From: an uncultured Prochlorococcus sp.
Lineage (GTDB): Bacteria > Cyanobacteriota > Cyanobacteriia > PCC-6307 > Cyanobiaceae
Length of the DNA: 64,000 bases
Assembly (NCBI GenBank): GCA_902573565.1
Contig: CACGKI010000006.1
Location: 1-64,000 of the forward strand
Direction of reading: 5' to 3'
A model generated the notes under the pieces. The model searched no databases and was not told the origin of the DNA. It saw nothing but the letters and a program-made list of their open reading frames with translations. Both the position numbers and the translations under genes were made by a program. Position 1 is the first letter of the stretch. Every line of letters starts with the position of its first letter. Below, piece by piece: positions 1-11,649 of the stretch.

Positions 1-2
1 AG

Positions 3-515
3 CTTTCAAAAAAATATAATGCAAATTTTTGTTTAAAAGATAAACTTAAGAGTTCTTGCTCAGAATTCAAAATCAATGACTCAACTTATAGGTTATTTTT
101 ACCGAATACATTTATGAACAATAGTGGTGAGGCAGTGAGAACAATAGTAGATTGGTACAAAATTAATTTAGATCAGCTTTTCATAATAGTCGATGATAAA
201 GATCTTCCTCTTGGGAAAATAAGATTTAGAAAACAAGGCAGTTCAGGCGGTCATAATGGTCTTAAAAGTATCATTGAAAAATTACAAACTCATAATTTTA
301 ATAGGATAAGAATTGGTATTGGAACTCCTCCGTTAATTAAAGGTACCAATAATTTCAATACTATTTCTCATGTATTAGGAAATATTTCTATAGAAGAAAA
401 ATCAATATTAGATAAAGTTTATAAAAGGGTAATAGAATCTCTCGAGCAATTAAATAATAAAAAAGAAGATTATATAATAAATGAATTAAATTCTTTTGAT
501 AAAAATCAACCTTAA
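3..515 (+). CDS. pth: Peptidyl-tRNA hydrolase, 5'-truncated at window edge
   Basis: The frame stays open upstream of the listed ORF (LSKKYNANFCLKDKL...YRLFLPNTFMNNSGEAV); Pth motifs PNTFMNNSGEAV and GSSGGHNGLKSI. Confidence 0.93.
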   Translation, partial: LSKKYNANFCLKDKLKSSCSEFKINDSTYRLFLPNTFMNNSGEAVRTIVDWYKINLDQLFIIVDDKDLPLGKIRFRKQGSSGGHNGLKSIIEKLQTHNFNRIRIGIGTPPLIKGTNNFNTISHVLGNISIEEKSILDKVYKRVIESLEQLNNKKEDYIINELNSFDKNQP

Positions 516-518
516 GCA

Positions 519-776
519 ATGAGGTCAAAACCTGAAACAATCGCCAATGTAAGTGTTAAAGAATATTGCTTCTCAAAAAAGCAAATGAAGGGAGTTGTAG
601 AAGCTAGTCAATTTAAATGGACTTTCATATGGTCTTTTGGTAAAGGTTTATTATTAGTGAGTCCTCCTTTGGGAAGGGCATTAATTGAAGATGCCTTATT
701 AAGATTTTTATTGAAAAAAGATTATGAACTAGAAGCGGGCAATGAATATAAGTTCACTATTTCAGCCAGGTTTTAA
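519..776 (+). CDS. Cyanobacterial conserved protein, DUF3146-like
   Basis: 85 aa ORF directly after pth; resembles the short cyanobacterial DUF3146 family from memory. Confidence 0.65.
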   Translation: MRSKPETIANVSVKEYCFSKKQMKGVVEASQFKWTFIWSFGKGLLLVSPPLGRALIEDALLRFLLKKDYELEAGNEYKFTISARF

Positions 777-1194
777 GATCTAAATTTTGATTTATAGTAA
801 ACTTAATTTTGCAGTAATCCTCTAAGATAATCAACGCTGATATAGCATCCAAATTTTTATTAAGAATAAAAACCTCCCTTGGAATTAAAAACTTCAGACC
901 CTTAATTGGGAACAGTTCAAAATATCTTTCTTTAGCTCTATAAGTAGTATTTTTTTCTTCAAAAAATATTATTTCTTTTTTGAAGAAATTTAGCTTTTTC
1001 CTAATCTCAATGCTATTTGTACCATTTCCAATAATAATTTTTGATATATTTTCCACATTATTTAAATTTCTAATATACTCCTCAAGTAATTTACTTTTAA
1101 TAACAGTGGCTTCATAAACTTTTTTTTTACTGATTTCAGCCAAAACTAAACCACATTTATATTTACCAGGATCAATAGATATCCACTTACACAT
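757..1194 (-). CDS. RuvX/YqgF-like RNase H-fold protein
   Basis: N-terminal SIDPGKYKCGLVL RNase H-fold motif; 145 aa; 3' end overlaps the upstream + gene. Confidence 0.6.
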   Translation of the reverse strand: MCKWISIDPGKYKCGLVLAEISKKKVYEATVIKSKLLEEYIRNLNNVENISKIIIGNGTNSIEIRKKLNFFKKEIIFFEEKNTTYRAKERYFELFPIKGLKFLIPREVFILNKNLDAISALIILEDYCKIKFTINQNLDLKTWLK

Positions 1195-1199
1195 AAATA

Positions 1200-2159
1200 C
1201 TATATTTTAGTAATGTTCAACTTAACAATTATTGAGTCTGCAGTTTTACTATCCTTTAAAGATATCACTTCTAAAAGATATTTATTATTTTGATTCAATT
1301 TTAATAAATCTCTAAATTTTTTTATAAAGTCCCCTCTTGTATTAATTTCATTTGCAATAGATCCCCTTAACTTAATTTTGTCTCGAGTTTTATTTAACAA
1401 AGTTTTTATTATCAAATTAATATTTTTATAATCAAAATCATTTTTTTCAATAATTTCGCTCGTAATAACTTCTCCTTGTTCTACGATAATTTTATTGCGG
1501 AGTAATTCTGGATATACATAAACAAAATTATCTCCTTTCAAAACATTAGTTGCCGCTTTAATCAATATGATCCAATTACCCCCTTTTGAAGTAACTTCAT
1601 CAATCTCAGACTTATCAGTAGGTCTAAATACAAGTATATTTTTTATTTCTTTTTTTCTAGGGATTACAATTTTCTGAACATATTTATCAGCACTATTATA
1701 AATCTTGCCTAGATCTATTTTTACATTTGGATCAGAATTAACTTCTCCAATAAATAAAGTTTGCCCTCTTTTAAGTACTACATTTCCTCTTCTTAATTCC
1801 GTAACATAACTTTTTGTTATATTTAATTCTCTTTCCTTAATATAGATCAATTCTTCAAGCTTCTTCCTTTCTTCTTTCAAAGGAATGAGCGCCTTTTTAC
1901 TTTCGTCCAAAGTTTTTTGTAGAAAAGGAATATCGACAAAAAGTCTTTGTCTGAATTCTTCACTTACCAAAAGCAATAAGCCTATAGATATTGAACTAAT
2001 AAAGCCTCCAGTAATTATCGTTATAATCGTCGCTGTTTTCTTTGGTCTTAATTTAAATATGCTAAATCTTGATTTTCCAATTTTTGTCCCAAGAAGGTCC
2101 CCAAATGGTGCTATTAGTCCTCCAAGTAATATTAAAAAAACAATTAAAATCCAAGCCAC
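1200..2159 (-). CDS. DUF3084-type membrane/coiled-coil protein
   Basis: Two N-terminal hydrophobic segments then a coiled coil; typical cyanobacterial DUF3084 architecture. Confidence 0.7.
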   Translation of the reverse strand: MAWILIVFLILLGGLIAPFGDLLGTKIGKSRFSIFKLRPKKTATIITIITGGFISSISIGLLLLVSEEFRQRLFVDIPFLQKTLDESKKALIPLKEERKKLEELIYIKERELNITKSYVTELRRGNVVLKRGQTLFIGEVNSDPNVKIDLGKIYNSADKYVQKIVIPRKKEIKNILVFRPTDKSEIDEVTSKGGNWIILIKAATNVLKGDNFVYVYPELLRNKIIVEQGEVITSEIIEKNDFDYKNINLIIKTLLNKTRDKIKLRGSIANEINTRGDFIKKFRDLLKLNQNNKYLLEVISLKDSKTADSIIVKLNITKI

Positions 2160-2201
2160 ACTAATTTATACATATTCGATACATCATAGGTTAATGATGA
2201 A

Positions 2202-2942
2202 TCAATTAAATCTTTTTGCAAGAGCTATTGGATCAAATACTGTGATTTTTTTTCTTTCTATATTAAGGAGCCCAGAATCCTTTAAATCTCCCAATAATCT
2301 TGTTATTGTTACCCTTGTTGAACCAATAGCTTCAGCAATAGCTTGATGTGAAAGTCTCAAGTCTATTGTAATACCTTTTTCACTCGCAACTCCAAAGTCT
2401 CTGCAAAGAACCATTAAAAAGCTTACTAAACGAGAAGACATATCTCTATGTGTGAGAGTTTCTATCATTGTTTCTGTTTGTAGGATCCTACTAGAAAGAC
2501 CCTGCAATAATAGTAATCCTACTGTTGCATCTTCCTCTATCGCTCTCAATACAGAGTTAGCTGGTGCTGTTATCATTTCAACTCTTGTAAATGCTATAGA
2601 ATGATAAAAACGATCTGATCTATGACCTGTTAGAAGAGATAAAACACCAAATAAACTATTCTCTCTTAAAAGAGCAACAGTTATTTCTTCTCCAGACTCA
2701 TAAACTCTTGACAATCTTACAGCTCCTCTTCTTATCAGATAAACCCTCTCAGCAGGATCGCCTGGAAAAAATATCGTTTTAGACCTCTCAACCATTTCTG
2801 TGCTAGCACCATCAAGACCTTTAATTACTTCCATTAAAGTTCTATTGATCGGAAAACGTTCTCCAACAGAATTAATTTTACTTTGTCCCGCTTGTTGCCC
2901 ACTAAAGCGGCTGAATCCTGGAGAAGAAGGTACCATAAACAT
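2202..2942 (-). CDS. ntcA: Global nitrogen regulator NtcA (CRP/FNR family)
   Basis: [22 protein letters not shown] and [28 protein letters not shown]; start placed at [13 protein letters not shown] rather than the longer ORF start at 2999. Confidence 0.95.
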   Translation of the reverse strand: MFMVPSSPGFSRFSGQQAGQSKINSVGERFPINRTLMEVIKGLDGASTEMVERSKTIFFPGDPAERVYLIRRGAVRLSRVYESGEEITVALLRENSLFGVLSLLTGHRSDRFYHSIAFTRVEMITAPANSVLRAIEEDATVGLLLLQGLSSRILQTETMIETLTHRDMSSRLVSFLMVLCRDFGVASEKGITIDLRLSHQAIAEAIGSTRVTITRLLGDLKDSGLLNIERKKITVFDPIALAKRFN

Positions 2943-3138
2943 TTTGAATATTAGAAATTTAAGAAGACACCTTGAAAAATCTTGTATCAACAGTAACAAT
3001 TTTCAATTCTTATTGGTCTCTACGTGAACTTCTCTAAGTTAGTTTCAACTTTCTTAAAAATCTTTTAAGTAAAATTACACTAAATGCAGCGTAGTAAAAA
3101 TCAAATTATACTGCATATAGATTAAGAAATTTAAAATA

Positions 3139-3720
3139 ATGGTAATTAGTTCATCTAATAGTTATTCCAAAAGTAATCTAGATAATGCAAAAGTAAGTTC
3201 TGCTGAGACAATAAAATTAAAAAGATTTACACAAAACGGGCAAATCCAAATCTATCAATCACCCTACAGAGGAAGTTACTCCTCGATCATCAGGGACTCT
3301 CTAAGAAATGCTGCTCTTGGCAGGAAAGTACTTTTAGTGCAATTCATGAAAGGAGGTGTTAAACAAGGTGTTGCTAATTCAGTAAAACTGTGTGGGAACT
3401 TAACCTGGATAAGATCATCAAATTCATATGATCAGTATGATCATAAAGAAATTGAAAATAATAAAAGTTTAAAAAAGTCTATTCATGAATCTATCTACGA
3501 ATTATGGAATTTTTGCAAAGAAGAATTAATTTCTGGTGAAAACGACCAAATCATACTTGATGAAATATTTCTTGCTATTGAGATGAATATTATCGATAAA
3601 GATGATTTGATTTCAACACTTGAAAACCGATTTTTATCAGGAGATGTAATCTTGACTGGTACAGGTATTCCTAAAGACTTGTTATTAATGGCTAACCAAA
3701 TTACAGAACTTCGCTCATAA
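3139..3720 (+). CDS. CobO/BtuR-like (cob(I)alamin adenosyltransferase family) protein with degenerate P-loop
   Basis: ALGRKVLLVQFMKGG, IILDEIFLAIEMNIID and VILTGTGIPKDLLLMANQITEL match the CobO layout; the GxGKGKT Walker A is replaced by SPYRGSYSS. Confidence 0.7.
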   Translation: MVISSSNSYSKSNLDNAKVSSAETIKLKRFTQNGQIQIYQSPYRGSYSSIIRDSLRNAALGRKVLLVQFMKGGVKQGVANSVKLCGNLTWIRSSNSYDQYDHKEIENNKSLKKSIHESIYELWNFCKEELISGENDQIILDEIFLAIEMNIIDKDDLISTLENRFLSGDVILTGTGIPKDLLLMANQITELRS

Positions 3721-3722
3721 AA

Positions 3723-4316
3723 ATGCTTAAAAACGATCTCTGGATAAATCAAAAGGCGTCTGAGGGGATGATAAGTCCCTTTCAATCAAATTTGGTGCGT
3801 CATCTGGAACCTGATAATCACCAAAAGCCAGTATTGAGTTACGGATGTTCTTCATATGGCTATGACTTAAGACTTTCATCAAAAGAATTCCTAATTTTTA
3901 GACATGTCCCTGGCACTGTGATGAATCCCAAAAAGTTTAATCCTGATAATTTAGAAAAAACTATTCTTCATCACGATAATGATGGAGACTTTTTTATTCT
4001 TCCTGCTCACTCCTATGGTTTAGGAGTTGCATTAGAAAAGATGAAAGTTCCAGAAAATATTACTGTAATTTGTATAGGCAAAAGTACATACGCAAGATTG
4101 GGAATAATTGTGAATACAACCCCTGCAGAAGCAGGCTGGGAAGGGCATCTCACTTTAGAATTTAGTAATAGTTCTGGTGCAGACTGCAGAATTTATGCTA
4201 ACGAGGGAATCTGTCAACTACTCTTTTTTGAGGGAGATCCTTGCTCAACCACATATGAAGACAGAAGAGGTAAATATCAAAATCAACCAGAAAGAGTAAC
4301 TTTAGCAAAGATATAA
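3723..4316 (+). CDS. dcd: dCTP deaminase
   Basis: GKSTYARLGIIVNTTPAEAGWEGHLTLEFSN signature. Confidence 0.95.
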   Translation: MLKNDLWINQKASEGMISPFQSNLVRHLEPDNHQKPVLSYGCSSYGYDLRLSSKEFLIFRHVPGTVMNPKKFNPDNLEKTILHHDNDGDFFILPAHSYGLGVALEKMKVPENITVICIGKSTYARLGIIVNTTPAEAGWEGHLTLEFSNSSGADCRIYANEGICQLLFFEGDPCSTTYEDRRGKYQNQPERVTLAKI

Positions 4317-4317
4317 A

Positions 4318-4950
4318 ATGAGTAAAGTTGAACTGATATCTCTAACGCCTGATGCAGAAAAAACAATGGCTTATATCGCAAGAGTAAGCAATCCAAAAAA
4401 TCAGAACAATGAAGATTATTCAAAACTATTGCGTTATTGCATTAAAAATGAACATTGGAGTGTATTTGAACAGTCATTTATGACCTTACAAATAGAAACC
4501 AACAGAGGAATTGCAGCCCAAATTTTAAGACATAGATCATTTACTTTCCAGGAATTTTCGCAGAGATATGCCGATAGTTCTCAATTGGGTAATATCCCTC
4601 TACCAGAATTGAGAAGACAAGATTTTAAAAATAGGCAAAATTCTATTCCTGACCTGCCTGATGAATTAAAAAAAAGATTCAACGAAAAAATAGCATCCCA
4701 CTTTAAAGCTTCTTCAGAATTATATGAAGATTTACTAGCTGAAGGGATAGCTAAAGAATGTGCGAGATTTGTTTTACCTTTAGCAACTCCAACAAGAATA
4801 TACATGTCTGGATCATGCAGATCTTGGATACATTACATTCATTTAAGATCAGCGCATGGTACTCAAGAAGAACACAAGTCTATTGCTCAAAATTGCAAGT
4901 CTATTTTCAAAAAAAGCTTTCCAATTGTATCAAAATCTCTTGATTGGTAG
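4318..4950 (+). CDS. thyX: FAD-dependent thymidylate synthase ThyX
   Basis: ThyX motif RHRSFTFQEFSQRY. Confidence 0.96.
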   Translation: MSKVELISLTPDAEKTMAYIARVSNPKNQNNEDYSKLLRYCIKNEHWSVFEQSFMTLQIETNRGIAAQILRHRSFTFQEFSQRYADSSQLGNIPLPELRRQDFKNRQNSIPDLPDELKKRFNEKIASHFKASSELYEDLLAEGIAKECARFVLPLATPTRIYMSGSCRSWIHYIHLRSAHGTQEEHKSIAQNCKSIFKKSFPIVSKSLDW

Positions 4951-4953
4951 GAA

Positions 4954-5499
4954 TTAACCATGACTACGTGGTGTAGTCTCATTATTTCTACTTTCTTTGA
5001 TTGCTGAGAATTCACCGTTAAAGTTTTTTTCTTGGGATTTTGATTCTGTGTCAAGTTTATCAATAGCCTCTTTTATGGTTAATTCTTTTTGTTTACCAAT
5101 AAAAGTTGATATTAAATTACCTTTTTTATCAAAAAGATTTACTTGAGGAATTCCATTTACTTCGAATTTTTGAATATATTTATTCCATTTTTGATTATCA
5201 ACATTTAAAAAAACAAAATTAATATCTTTTTCGTATTCCTCTTTTAAAACAGAAACTTTTGGAGCCATTTCTTTGCAAACTTCACACCATTCTGCATAAA
5301 ATTCAAGAAAAGTAGGCTTATTATTTTTAAATGCTATTTCAGGATCAATAGATATTTCTCCAAAGCTCTTTAGAAGAAAAGTTGATTGAAAAAATAGATT
5401 TCTAAACAAAATCAAAGAAATAATAACAAAAGCAATTAACAAAAATAATATTGCTTTTAAGTTTTGATCGAAAAGTTGTTCTCTACTATTAGATTGCAT
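4954..5499 (-). CDS. txlA: Membrane-anchored thioredoxin-like protein (TxlA/HCF164-like)
   Basis: N-terminal TM segment and EFYAEWCEVCKEMAP thioredoxin active site. Confidence 0.8.
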   Translation of the reverse strand: MQSNSREQLFDQNLKAILFLLIAFVIISLILFRNLFFQSTFLLKSFGEISIDPEIAFKNNKPTFLEFYAEWCEVCKEMAPKVSVLKEEYEKDINFVFLNVDNQKWNKYIQKFEVNGIPQVNLFDKKGNLISTFIGKQKELTIKEAIDKLDTESKSQEKNFNGEFSAIKESRNNETTPRSHG

Positions 5500-5632
5500 T
5501 ATGAATTCTTACTATCTTTATATATTAAATGAGTTCAACAAATAAAGAGAAGATTAATTTTTTACCTTTTAATTAACTGATAAAGTAAGTACAGAATAAT
5601 ATGAAATATATCTTTAGTTCCAAAATCTAATT

Positions 5633-6985
5633 ATGCAATCAATCTTCGGAACTGATGGAATAAGAGGAGTATTTAATAAAGAGATAACCTATTCTCTAGC
5701 ATATAAAGTTGGTTATGCACTAGGCTTAAATTCAGAAAATAACAATCCAATATTGATTGGAAGAGATACAAGAATTAGTGGAGAGATTCTGCTAGAGGCA
5801 ATAGCAAACGGTATAAAGTCAAGCGGAAAAAAATTTATTAATCTTGGAATCTGCCCTACCCCAGCCATTCCTTTTTTAACCAAAAGAGAGAAACTTAGTG
5901 GAGGGATCATGATATCTGCTAGTCATAATCCTCCAGAATATAATGGCATAAAAATTTTTGATCATAATGGTCAAAAAATTACTAAAAATTTCGAAAATAA
6001 AATTCAAAAATGTGTTGAGGAACATACTCAAAAGGAATCTGTTCGTACTAAAGAGATGTCTTTAATAACGAATAAAGAACTTATGGAAATTTACATAGAA
6101 AGCCTAATAAAAACTTTGGGAGGCGTAAATTTAAATGGTATGAAAATAATATTGGACACTTGTTATGGATCAGCAACAATTTGCGCAAAAAAGATTTTTC
6201 AGAATCTTGGTGCCGACGTAAGAGTTATTAATAATTCAAAAAATGGTTTAAAAATAAATATGAACTGTGGTTCTACTAATCTCCAAGCATTAAAAAAAGC
6301 ATTAGAAAAAAATCCAGCAGATATGGGATTTAGTTTCGACGGCGATGCCGATAGAGTGATTGGAATAGATTCTAAAGGCAATGTATTGGATGGAGATCAT
6401 ATTCTTTTTCTTTTGGGTAGAGAACTTATGGAACAAAAGATTCTCACAAATAATTTACTAATATCAACTCAAATGGCAAATTTAGGTTTTGAAAAGGCGT
6501 GGAACAAAATTGGTGGAATTTTATATAGAACTGATGTAGGAGATAAAAATGTTTATGATGCAATTAAAGAAAAAAGAGCTGTTTTGGGAGGTGAGCAATC
6601 TGGTCATATACTTTCGGAAATTAATAATTTTTCTGGAGATGGAATACTGACTGCTCTTCAAATTGCTAAGTACTGTAAAGAGAAAAATATTACTTTAAAT
6701 GATTGGCTTAAAAGCAGTTTCCAACCTTTTCCTCAGAAACTAACTAACATAAAATTAAATTTTAACGTTAATAAAATAAATTCAAAAACCAAAACTTTAA
6801 TTGACCAAACTATAAAAAGTTACCAAGCAAAAAACTCTGATAATTTTAGAATTTATATAAGACCTAGTGGTACAGAACCTGTAATACGAGTTCTTGTTGA
6901 GGCCAAAAATCTTAATAAAGTTAATTCTTTATCAAGCGAAATAACAAACAAACTCTCCAAAGAAATTAACAAAATAATAAATTAA
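5633..6985 (+). CDS. glmM: Phosphoglucosamine mutase
   Basis: [49 protein letters not shown]. Confidence 0.95.
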   Translation: MQSIFGTDGIRGVFNKEITYSLAYKVGYALGLNSENNNPILIGRDTRISGEILLEAIANGIKSSGKKFINLGICPTPAIPFLTKREKLSGGIMISASHNPPEYNGIKIFDHNGQKITKNFENKIQKCVEEHTQKESVRTKEMSLITNKELMEIYIESLIKTLGGVNLNGMKIILDTCYGSATICAKKIFQNLGADVRVINNSKNGLKINMNCGSTNLQALKKALEKNPADMGFSFDGDADRVIGIDSKGNVLDGDHILFLLGRELMEQKILTNNLLISTQMANLGFEKAWNKIGGILYRTDVGDKNVYDAIKEKRAVLGGEQSGHILSEINNFSGDGILTALQIAKYCKEKNITLNDWLKSSFQPFPQKLTNIKLNFNVNKINSKTKTLIDQTIKSYQAKNSDNFRIYIRPSGTEPVIRVLVEAKNLNKVNSLSSEITNKLSKEINKIIN

Positions 6986-6992
6986 TGATGAA

Positions 6993-7622
6993 TCATGTTT
7001 TTATATAAATCCTCTCAAAAATTTCAAGTTGGTTAATAATCACATACTTCTCCCTAGCAGTTTTTAATTTATTTGGATTAAAACTTTGGGAATAATTAAA
7101 ACCCCTTAAATCAATTACTTTAAAATTTAAATTACTTGATATTATGCTGTCCATATAATCGTATAAATCTTTTACATCAGTTTTTATAAAAATTAGGGAG
7201 CCTCTTTGCAATGAATTTGAGAGAGTATTTATAAATTCTGACTGAATTACGCGCCGTTTATAATGTCTCTTTTTAAACCATGGATCAGGAAAGTTAAATG
7301 AAATACTTTTTACATTTTTCATGATAAATTTATTCTGGACATCCGTTAAAATGTTATTAGCACTGCCAAATACAAAATATAAATTTTTAATTTCTCTATC
7401 TCTAACTTTTAATTTAGCAGTTTTAACTAATTTCTCCCGTATTTCAATTCCTAAATAATTCCAACTGGTATTATCTAAAGCTAAATCGAAAAGAAACTCT
7501 CCAGCAGCGCAACCTATATCCAAATGAAGATTGAATTTATTATCACCAAACATTTCAATCAAAGAGGGTATTTTCTCAATTTCATTGAAATTTTTACTAA
7601 GAGGATTAACGTGCTGTCTCAT
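6993..7622 (-). CDS. trmB: tRNA (guanine-N7-)-methyltransferase
   Basis: [15 protein letters not shown] and [19 protein letters not shown]. Confidence 0.93.
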   Translation of the reverse strand: MRQHVNPLSKNFNEIEKIPSLIEMFGDNKFNLHLDIGCAAGEFLFDLALDNTSWNYLGIEIREKLVKTAKLKVRDREIKNLYFVFGSANNILTDVQNKFIMKNVKSISFNFPDPWFKKRHYKRRVIQSEFINTLSNSLQRGSLIFIKTDVKDLYDYMDSIISSNLNFKVIDLRGFNYSQSFNPNKLKTAREKYVIINQLEIFERIYIKT

Positions 7623-7744
7623 ACAAATATTGATCTATTATTCGGCAATAATATAAAGATTAATAATATTCATAACTATGACAATAGTAAGTTAAAAAGC
7701 AACAGTTTGATGTTTAATGATTATGTATGTAAAAAGAAAAAGTT

Positions 7745-8368
7745 TTGAACGTTTTTAATCAACTTTCTATTTGGCTATCTTTTCAACTTTCAGTAATTTT
7801 CCTTATTGGTATTCCTATTACATTATTTCTTTGGTCAATTAAAAAAAGAAATAAAGCTGTCAATAAACTTCTATCAATTTATTGGAAAATATCCATTTTA
7901 TTTTTTATAAGTCTTTTACTTTTAATAGGTAATTATAATTATGCACTTGTCATAACAAATATTTCAACATTGTTGATGACAATATCAATTTGGTTTTGGA
8001 ACGATATTAATGATGAATTAAAAGAATATGATTTTTCTTACTCCCTTACTACAACCACAAAAGTATGGAGATGGTCGCTAACTTTCATATCCCTAAATTT
8101 CTTAACCCAAAGTTTATTAAACTTTAACTGCTTTTCTTTTATTAATTCTGCTGAATGCGAAATATGGCTTAAACCTTCTTCAAATTTGTACATTATTATT
8201 AAAAATTTATTTAATTTTTTCTTCGGAGCAAACTTTACTCAGCCGATAGCAAAATTTTTAGGATTATTTTCATTATTGATTTATGCTCTAGGTTTAATTC
8301 AATGGTTAATGATTAAATTACCTAAAAATGGAAGAAACTCTTGCTTCTCCGAAAATGGCAGAAATTGA
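7745..8368 (+). CDS. Membrane protein, DUF3177-like
   Basis: 207 aa multi-TM ORF; family assignment from memory of cyanobacterial DUF3177 proteins. Confidence 0.6.
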   Translation: MNVFNQLSIWLSFQLSVIFLIGIPITLFLWSIKKRNKAVNKLLSIYWKISILFFISLLLLIGNYNYALVITNISTLLMTISIWFWNDINDELKEYDFSYSLTTTTKVWRWSLTFISLNFLTQSLLNFNCFSFINSAECEIWLKPSSNLYIIIKNLFNFFFGANFTQPIAKFLGLFSLLIYALGLIQWLMIKLPKNGRNSCFSENGRN

Positions 8369-8624
8369 TTTATTAGATAATTTAGAGCAAATAAGTGTCC
8401 TGATACTAAGTAGAGTCGTTTAAGCAGAAAGTTATATTTCAAAAGAAAATTAAAAAGAAAAGTTAGAAATAATTATTATCAAAGGGATAAGTAACACTAC
8501 CACTTATCCGATTGAAATAGATTTAGAAAAGTAAGTTATTGAATTTGGATATTTTCTTACGAATTTTAAACTTTATAAGAGAAAGTCAAAACTCCGCTTT
8601 CTTTTTAAATCAAAAAAACTTGAT

Positions 8625-11531
8625 TTAAGTTAATTCAAGATTGATAATTTTTGCACATCTTTTGCATAATTTTGTATTTTGTATTCCACTAAAAGTTTCT
8701 TTTTGATAATGCCAACATCTATCACATTTTTGACCATGTGCTTTCAGGACTTGAATCTTACCAAGTTCATTTTTATCGATAATTATAGAATTCTCATCCA
8801 ATTCGGATACTACTTGAAAATTTGAAACTATAAGCCAATCCCTAAATAAATCAACATCTTCATTACCAAATTTTTTTAGCCAAGTCAGAGAATCTTCTAC
8901 AACTTTATCTTCAGGTAAATAATTAACTTCTGTTTCTAAAGCTGCTCCAATTATTTGTTTATTTCTACATCCTTCTATAGCTTTATTAATTTCAACTCTC
9001 AAACTTCTTAAATTTAAAATGTGCTCATTAAGAATTTCATTTTTCCATGACTTCGGATAAATTGGCCATCCTCTTTGGAATACTGATTTTTCATTAGTTG
9101 AGTATGGAATATTTTGCCAAATATCTTCAGCCATATGACAAAGAACGGGGGAAATAAGAACAGCTAAATTTTCAACAACCTTAGACATTACAAACTGACA
9201 TGATCTTCTCCTGAATTCCGATTGAGAACTTACATATAACCTATCCTTAGCGATATCCAAATAGAAGTTTGATAGATCTACAACGCAAAAACTTTGTAGG
9301 ATTTGAAAAAATTTAGAAAATTCATAATTTTCATAAGCATTGGATATTTGATCTGTAACTTCAACTAATCTGCCAAGCATCCATTGATCTAGGAGCGGCA
9401 ATTTATCAATTTCAAAACTATCAATACTAGGTTCATAATCATGAATATTCCCTAAGAGATATCTTGCAGTATTTCGAACTTTTCTGTAAACATCTGATAG
9501 TTGCTTTAGTATATTCGAACCAATTGGCACATCTACTGAATAATCTACAGAACTTACCCATAGTCTTAGAACATCAGCACCATAAGCAGGTTCAGTTTTT
9601 TTATTATTACCACCATTGATGATTATATTTGGATCAACAACATTCCCTAAAGATTTGCTCATTTTTCTTCCATTTTCATCAAGTGCAAAACCATGAGTTA
9701 AAACTTTTTTATATGGCGGTTTATTATTTACTGCCACAGATGTGAGTAAAGAAGACTGAAACCAACCTCGATGTTGATCTGAGCCTTCTAAATAAAGATC
9801 GGCTGGATACTTTAATTCACTTCTTTTTTCACAAACTGCAGCCCAGCTAGAACCTGAATCGAACCAAACGTCCATTGTATCTGTTCCTTTTTTCCATAGG
9901 GCAGCTTCTTCAACATAATTCTCTGGCAATAGATTCTTAACATCCCAATCCCACCATATATCAGCTCCATGTTGACTAAATAGTTTTTGAATATGATTAA
10001 TTATCTCGCTATTAAGTAGGATTTCATTACCATTTTTTTTATAAAAAACTGGAATTGGGACGCCCCATGATCTTTGTCTAGAAATGCACCAATCACCTCT
10101 TCCAACCACCATAGAATAAATTCTTTTCTTTCCAGTGGCTGGCATCCATTCAACATCTTCGATTGCCTTTAATGCAGATGATCTAAAACCATTTACAGAA
10201 GCGAACCATTGTTCTGTAGCTCTAAAAATAGTTGGTTTTTTAGTTCTCCAATCATAAGGATATCTATGCTTATAGTTTTCCTGTAATAGAAGCAAATGAT
10301 TTCCCTTTAGATATTTAATAATCAAATCATTAGCGTCTTTCAGAACATTTGATCCTTTGAATTGTCCAGAATGTTCATTTAAGTTCCCTTTTTCATCAAC
10401 CACACATGTTGTAGGTAAACCATATTTTTGGCCAACACTAAAATCATCTATTCCATGACCTGGTGCAGTATGAACGATTCCAGTACCTGATTCTGTAGTA
10501 ATGTAATCGCCCCCTATTACAATTCTGCAATTTTTATTTTTAGTGGGATGTCTATATTCAATATTTTCCAATGTAGATCCTTTAACTTCTAAAAGAATCT
10601 TTAGATCTTTATTAAATTTGTTACTAATTTCAGAAGATAATTCTTTTGCAAAAAGGTATATTCGTTGCTCTTCGTCGAGAGCAAAAACGTAGTTTATTTT
10701 TGGATTTACTGCAACTGCTTCATTTGCAGGTATGGTCCAGGGCGTTGTAGTCCAAATAGTTATGAAAGAATTGCTTAGCAAAAAATCTTTTGTGATATTA
10801 GGATTTTCTTGACTGAATTTCAATATGATTTCTTCAGGAACTTTAGTGATTTTTAAGGAAACATAAACACTTTTCGAATAATGTTCATCAGGATATTCTA
10901 ATTCTGCTTCTGCAAGTGCAGTCCTCGAACTTGGACTCCAATGAACAGGTTTAAGACCTCGATATATGTAGCCATTTAAAAACATCTTCCCAAATACTCC
11001 AATCTGAGCAGATTCATAACTTTTTTTAAGAGTTAAGTAAGGGTTGTCCCAATCTCCCCATATTCCCCACCTCTTAAAACCTTCCATTTGATTTTTTATT
11101 TGTACATACGCATAATCTGTTGCTTTTTTTCTTAGGTTTAAAGTGTCAAGATTCTTTCTTTCGTCAGATTTTAAATTCTGAAGTACTTTTAATTCAATAG
11201 GTAATCCATGACAGTCCCAACCAGGAACGTAATGAACCTTAAAGCCTTTCAAAATTTTATATTTATTTATTATGTCTTTTAGAACTTTATTAAGAGCATG
11301 ACCCATGTGCAGAGCTCCGTTCGCATAAGGCGGACCATCATGTAATGTAAATGTTTCTCCTGAGCCATTTGAACCTAATTCAAAATCAATATTATTATTA
11401 GCCCAAAAATTCTGAATTTCAGGTTCTTTTTCAACTGAATTAGCACGCATTGAGAAATCAGTTTTAAGTAAATTTAAAGTTTCTTTATAAGAAAAGTCGG
11501 ATTTTTGTTCTTTACTATTTTGAGATTTCAT
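8625..11531 (-). CDS. ileS: Isoleucyl-tRNA synthetase
   Basis: [18 protein letters not shown] (HIGH), KMSKSLGN, C-terminal Zn motif CDRCWHYQ...CKRC. Confidence 0.97.
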   Translation of the reverse strand: MKSQNSKEQKSDFSYKETLNLLKTDFSMRANSVEKEPEIQNFWANNNIDFELGSNGSGETFTLHDGPPYANGALHMGHALNKVLKDIINKYKILKGFKVHYVPGWDCHGLPIELKVLQNLKSDERKNLDTLNLRKKATDYAYVQIKNQMEGFKRWGIWGDWDNPYLTLKKSYESAQIGVFGKMFLNGYIYRGLKPVHWSPSSRTALAEAELEYPDEHYSKSVYVSLKITKVPEEIILKFSQENPNITKDFLLSNSFITIWTTTPWTIPANEAVAVNPKINYVFALDEEQRIYLFAKELSSEISNKFNKDLKILLEVKGSTLENIEYRHPTKNKNCRIVIGGDYITTESGTGIVHTAPGHGIDDFSVGQKYGLPTTCVVDEKGNLNEHSGQFKGSNVLKDANDLIIKYLKGNHLLLLQENYKHRYPYDWRTKKPTIFRATEQWFASVNGFRSSALKAIEDVEWMPATGKKRIYSMVVGRGDWCISRQRSWGVPIPVFYKKNGNEILLNSEIINHIQKLFSQHGADIWWDWDVKNLLPENYVEEAALWKKGTDTMDVWFDSGSSWAAVCEKRSELKYPADLYLEGSDQHRGWFQSSLLTSVAVNNKPPYKKVLTHGFALDENGRKMSKSLGNVVDPNIIINGGNNKKTEPAYGADVLRLWVSSVDYSVDVPIGSNILKQLSDVYRKVRNTARYLLGNIHDYEPSIDSFEIDKLPLLDQWMLGRLVEVTDQISNAYENYEFSKFFQILQSFCVVDLSNFYLDIAKDRLYVSSQSEFRRRSCQFVMSKVVENLAVLISPVLCHMAEDIWQNIPYSTNEKSVFQRGWPIYPKSWKNEILNEHILNLRSLRVEINKAIEGCRNKQIIGAALETEVNYLPEDKVVEDSLTWLKKFGNEDVDLFRDWLIVSNFQVVSELDENSIIIDKNELGKIQVLKAHGQKCDRCWHYQKETFSGIQNTKLCKRCAKIINLELT

Positions 11532-11649
11532 ACGACGATATTAGACATATTGGTGATAAATAGAATTTTTAACAAATTAAATTTATTATATTCTTTATTA
11601 GTTGTCCTGTTTTTTTTTTGCATGTTTCAAATAACCAATTGATTTGTTT

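Noticed and set aside
1885-2346. 153 aa plus-strand ORF spanning the DUF3084 start and ntcA end
   Set aside because: Antisense to two confident genes; composition not protein-like.
3028-3138. Possible NtcA box (GTA-N8-TAC) in the ntcA upstream region
   Set aside because: Only GTA-N4-TAC (GTAAAATTAC) and a widely spaced GTA...TAC were seen; spacing does not match the canonical site.
7524-7748. 74 aa plus-strand ORF at the trmB start
   Set aside because: Mostly antisense to trmB, and the remainder is Asn/Lys-rich as expected of AT-rich intergenic DNA.
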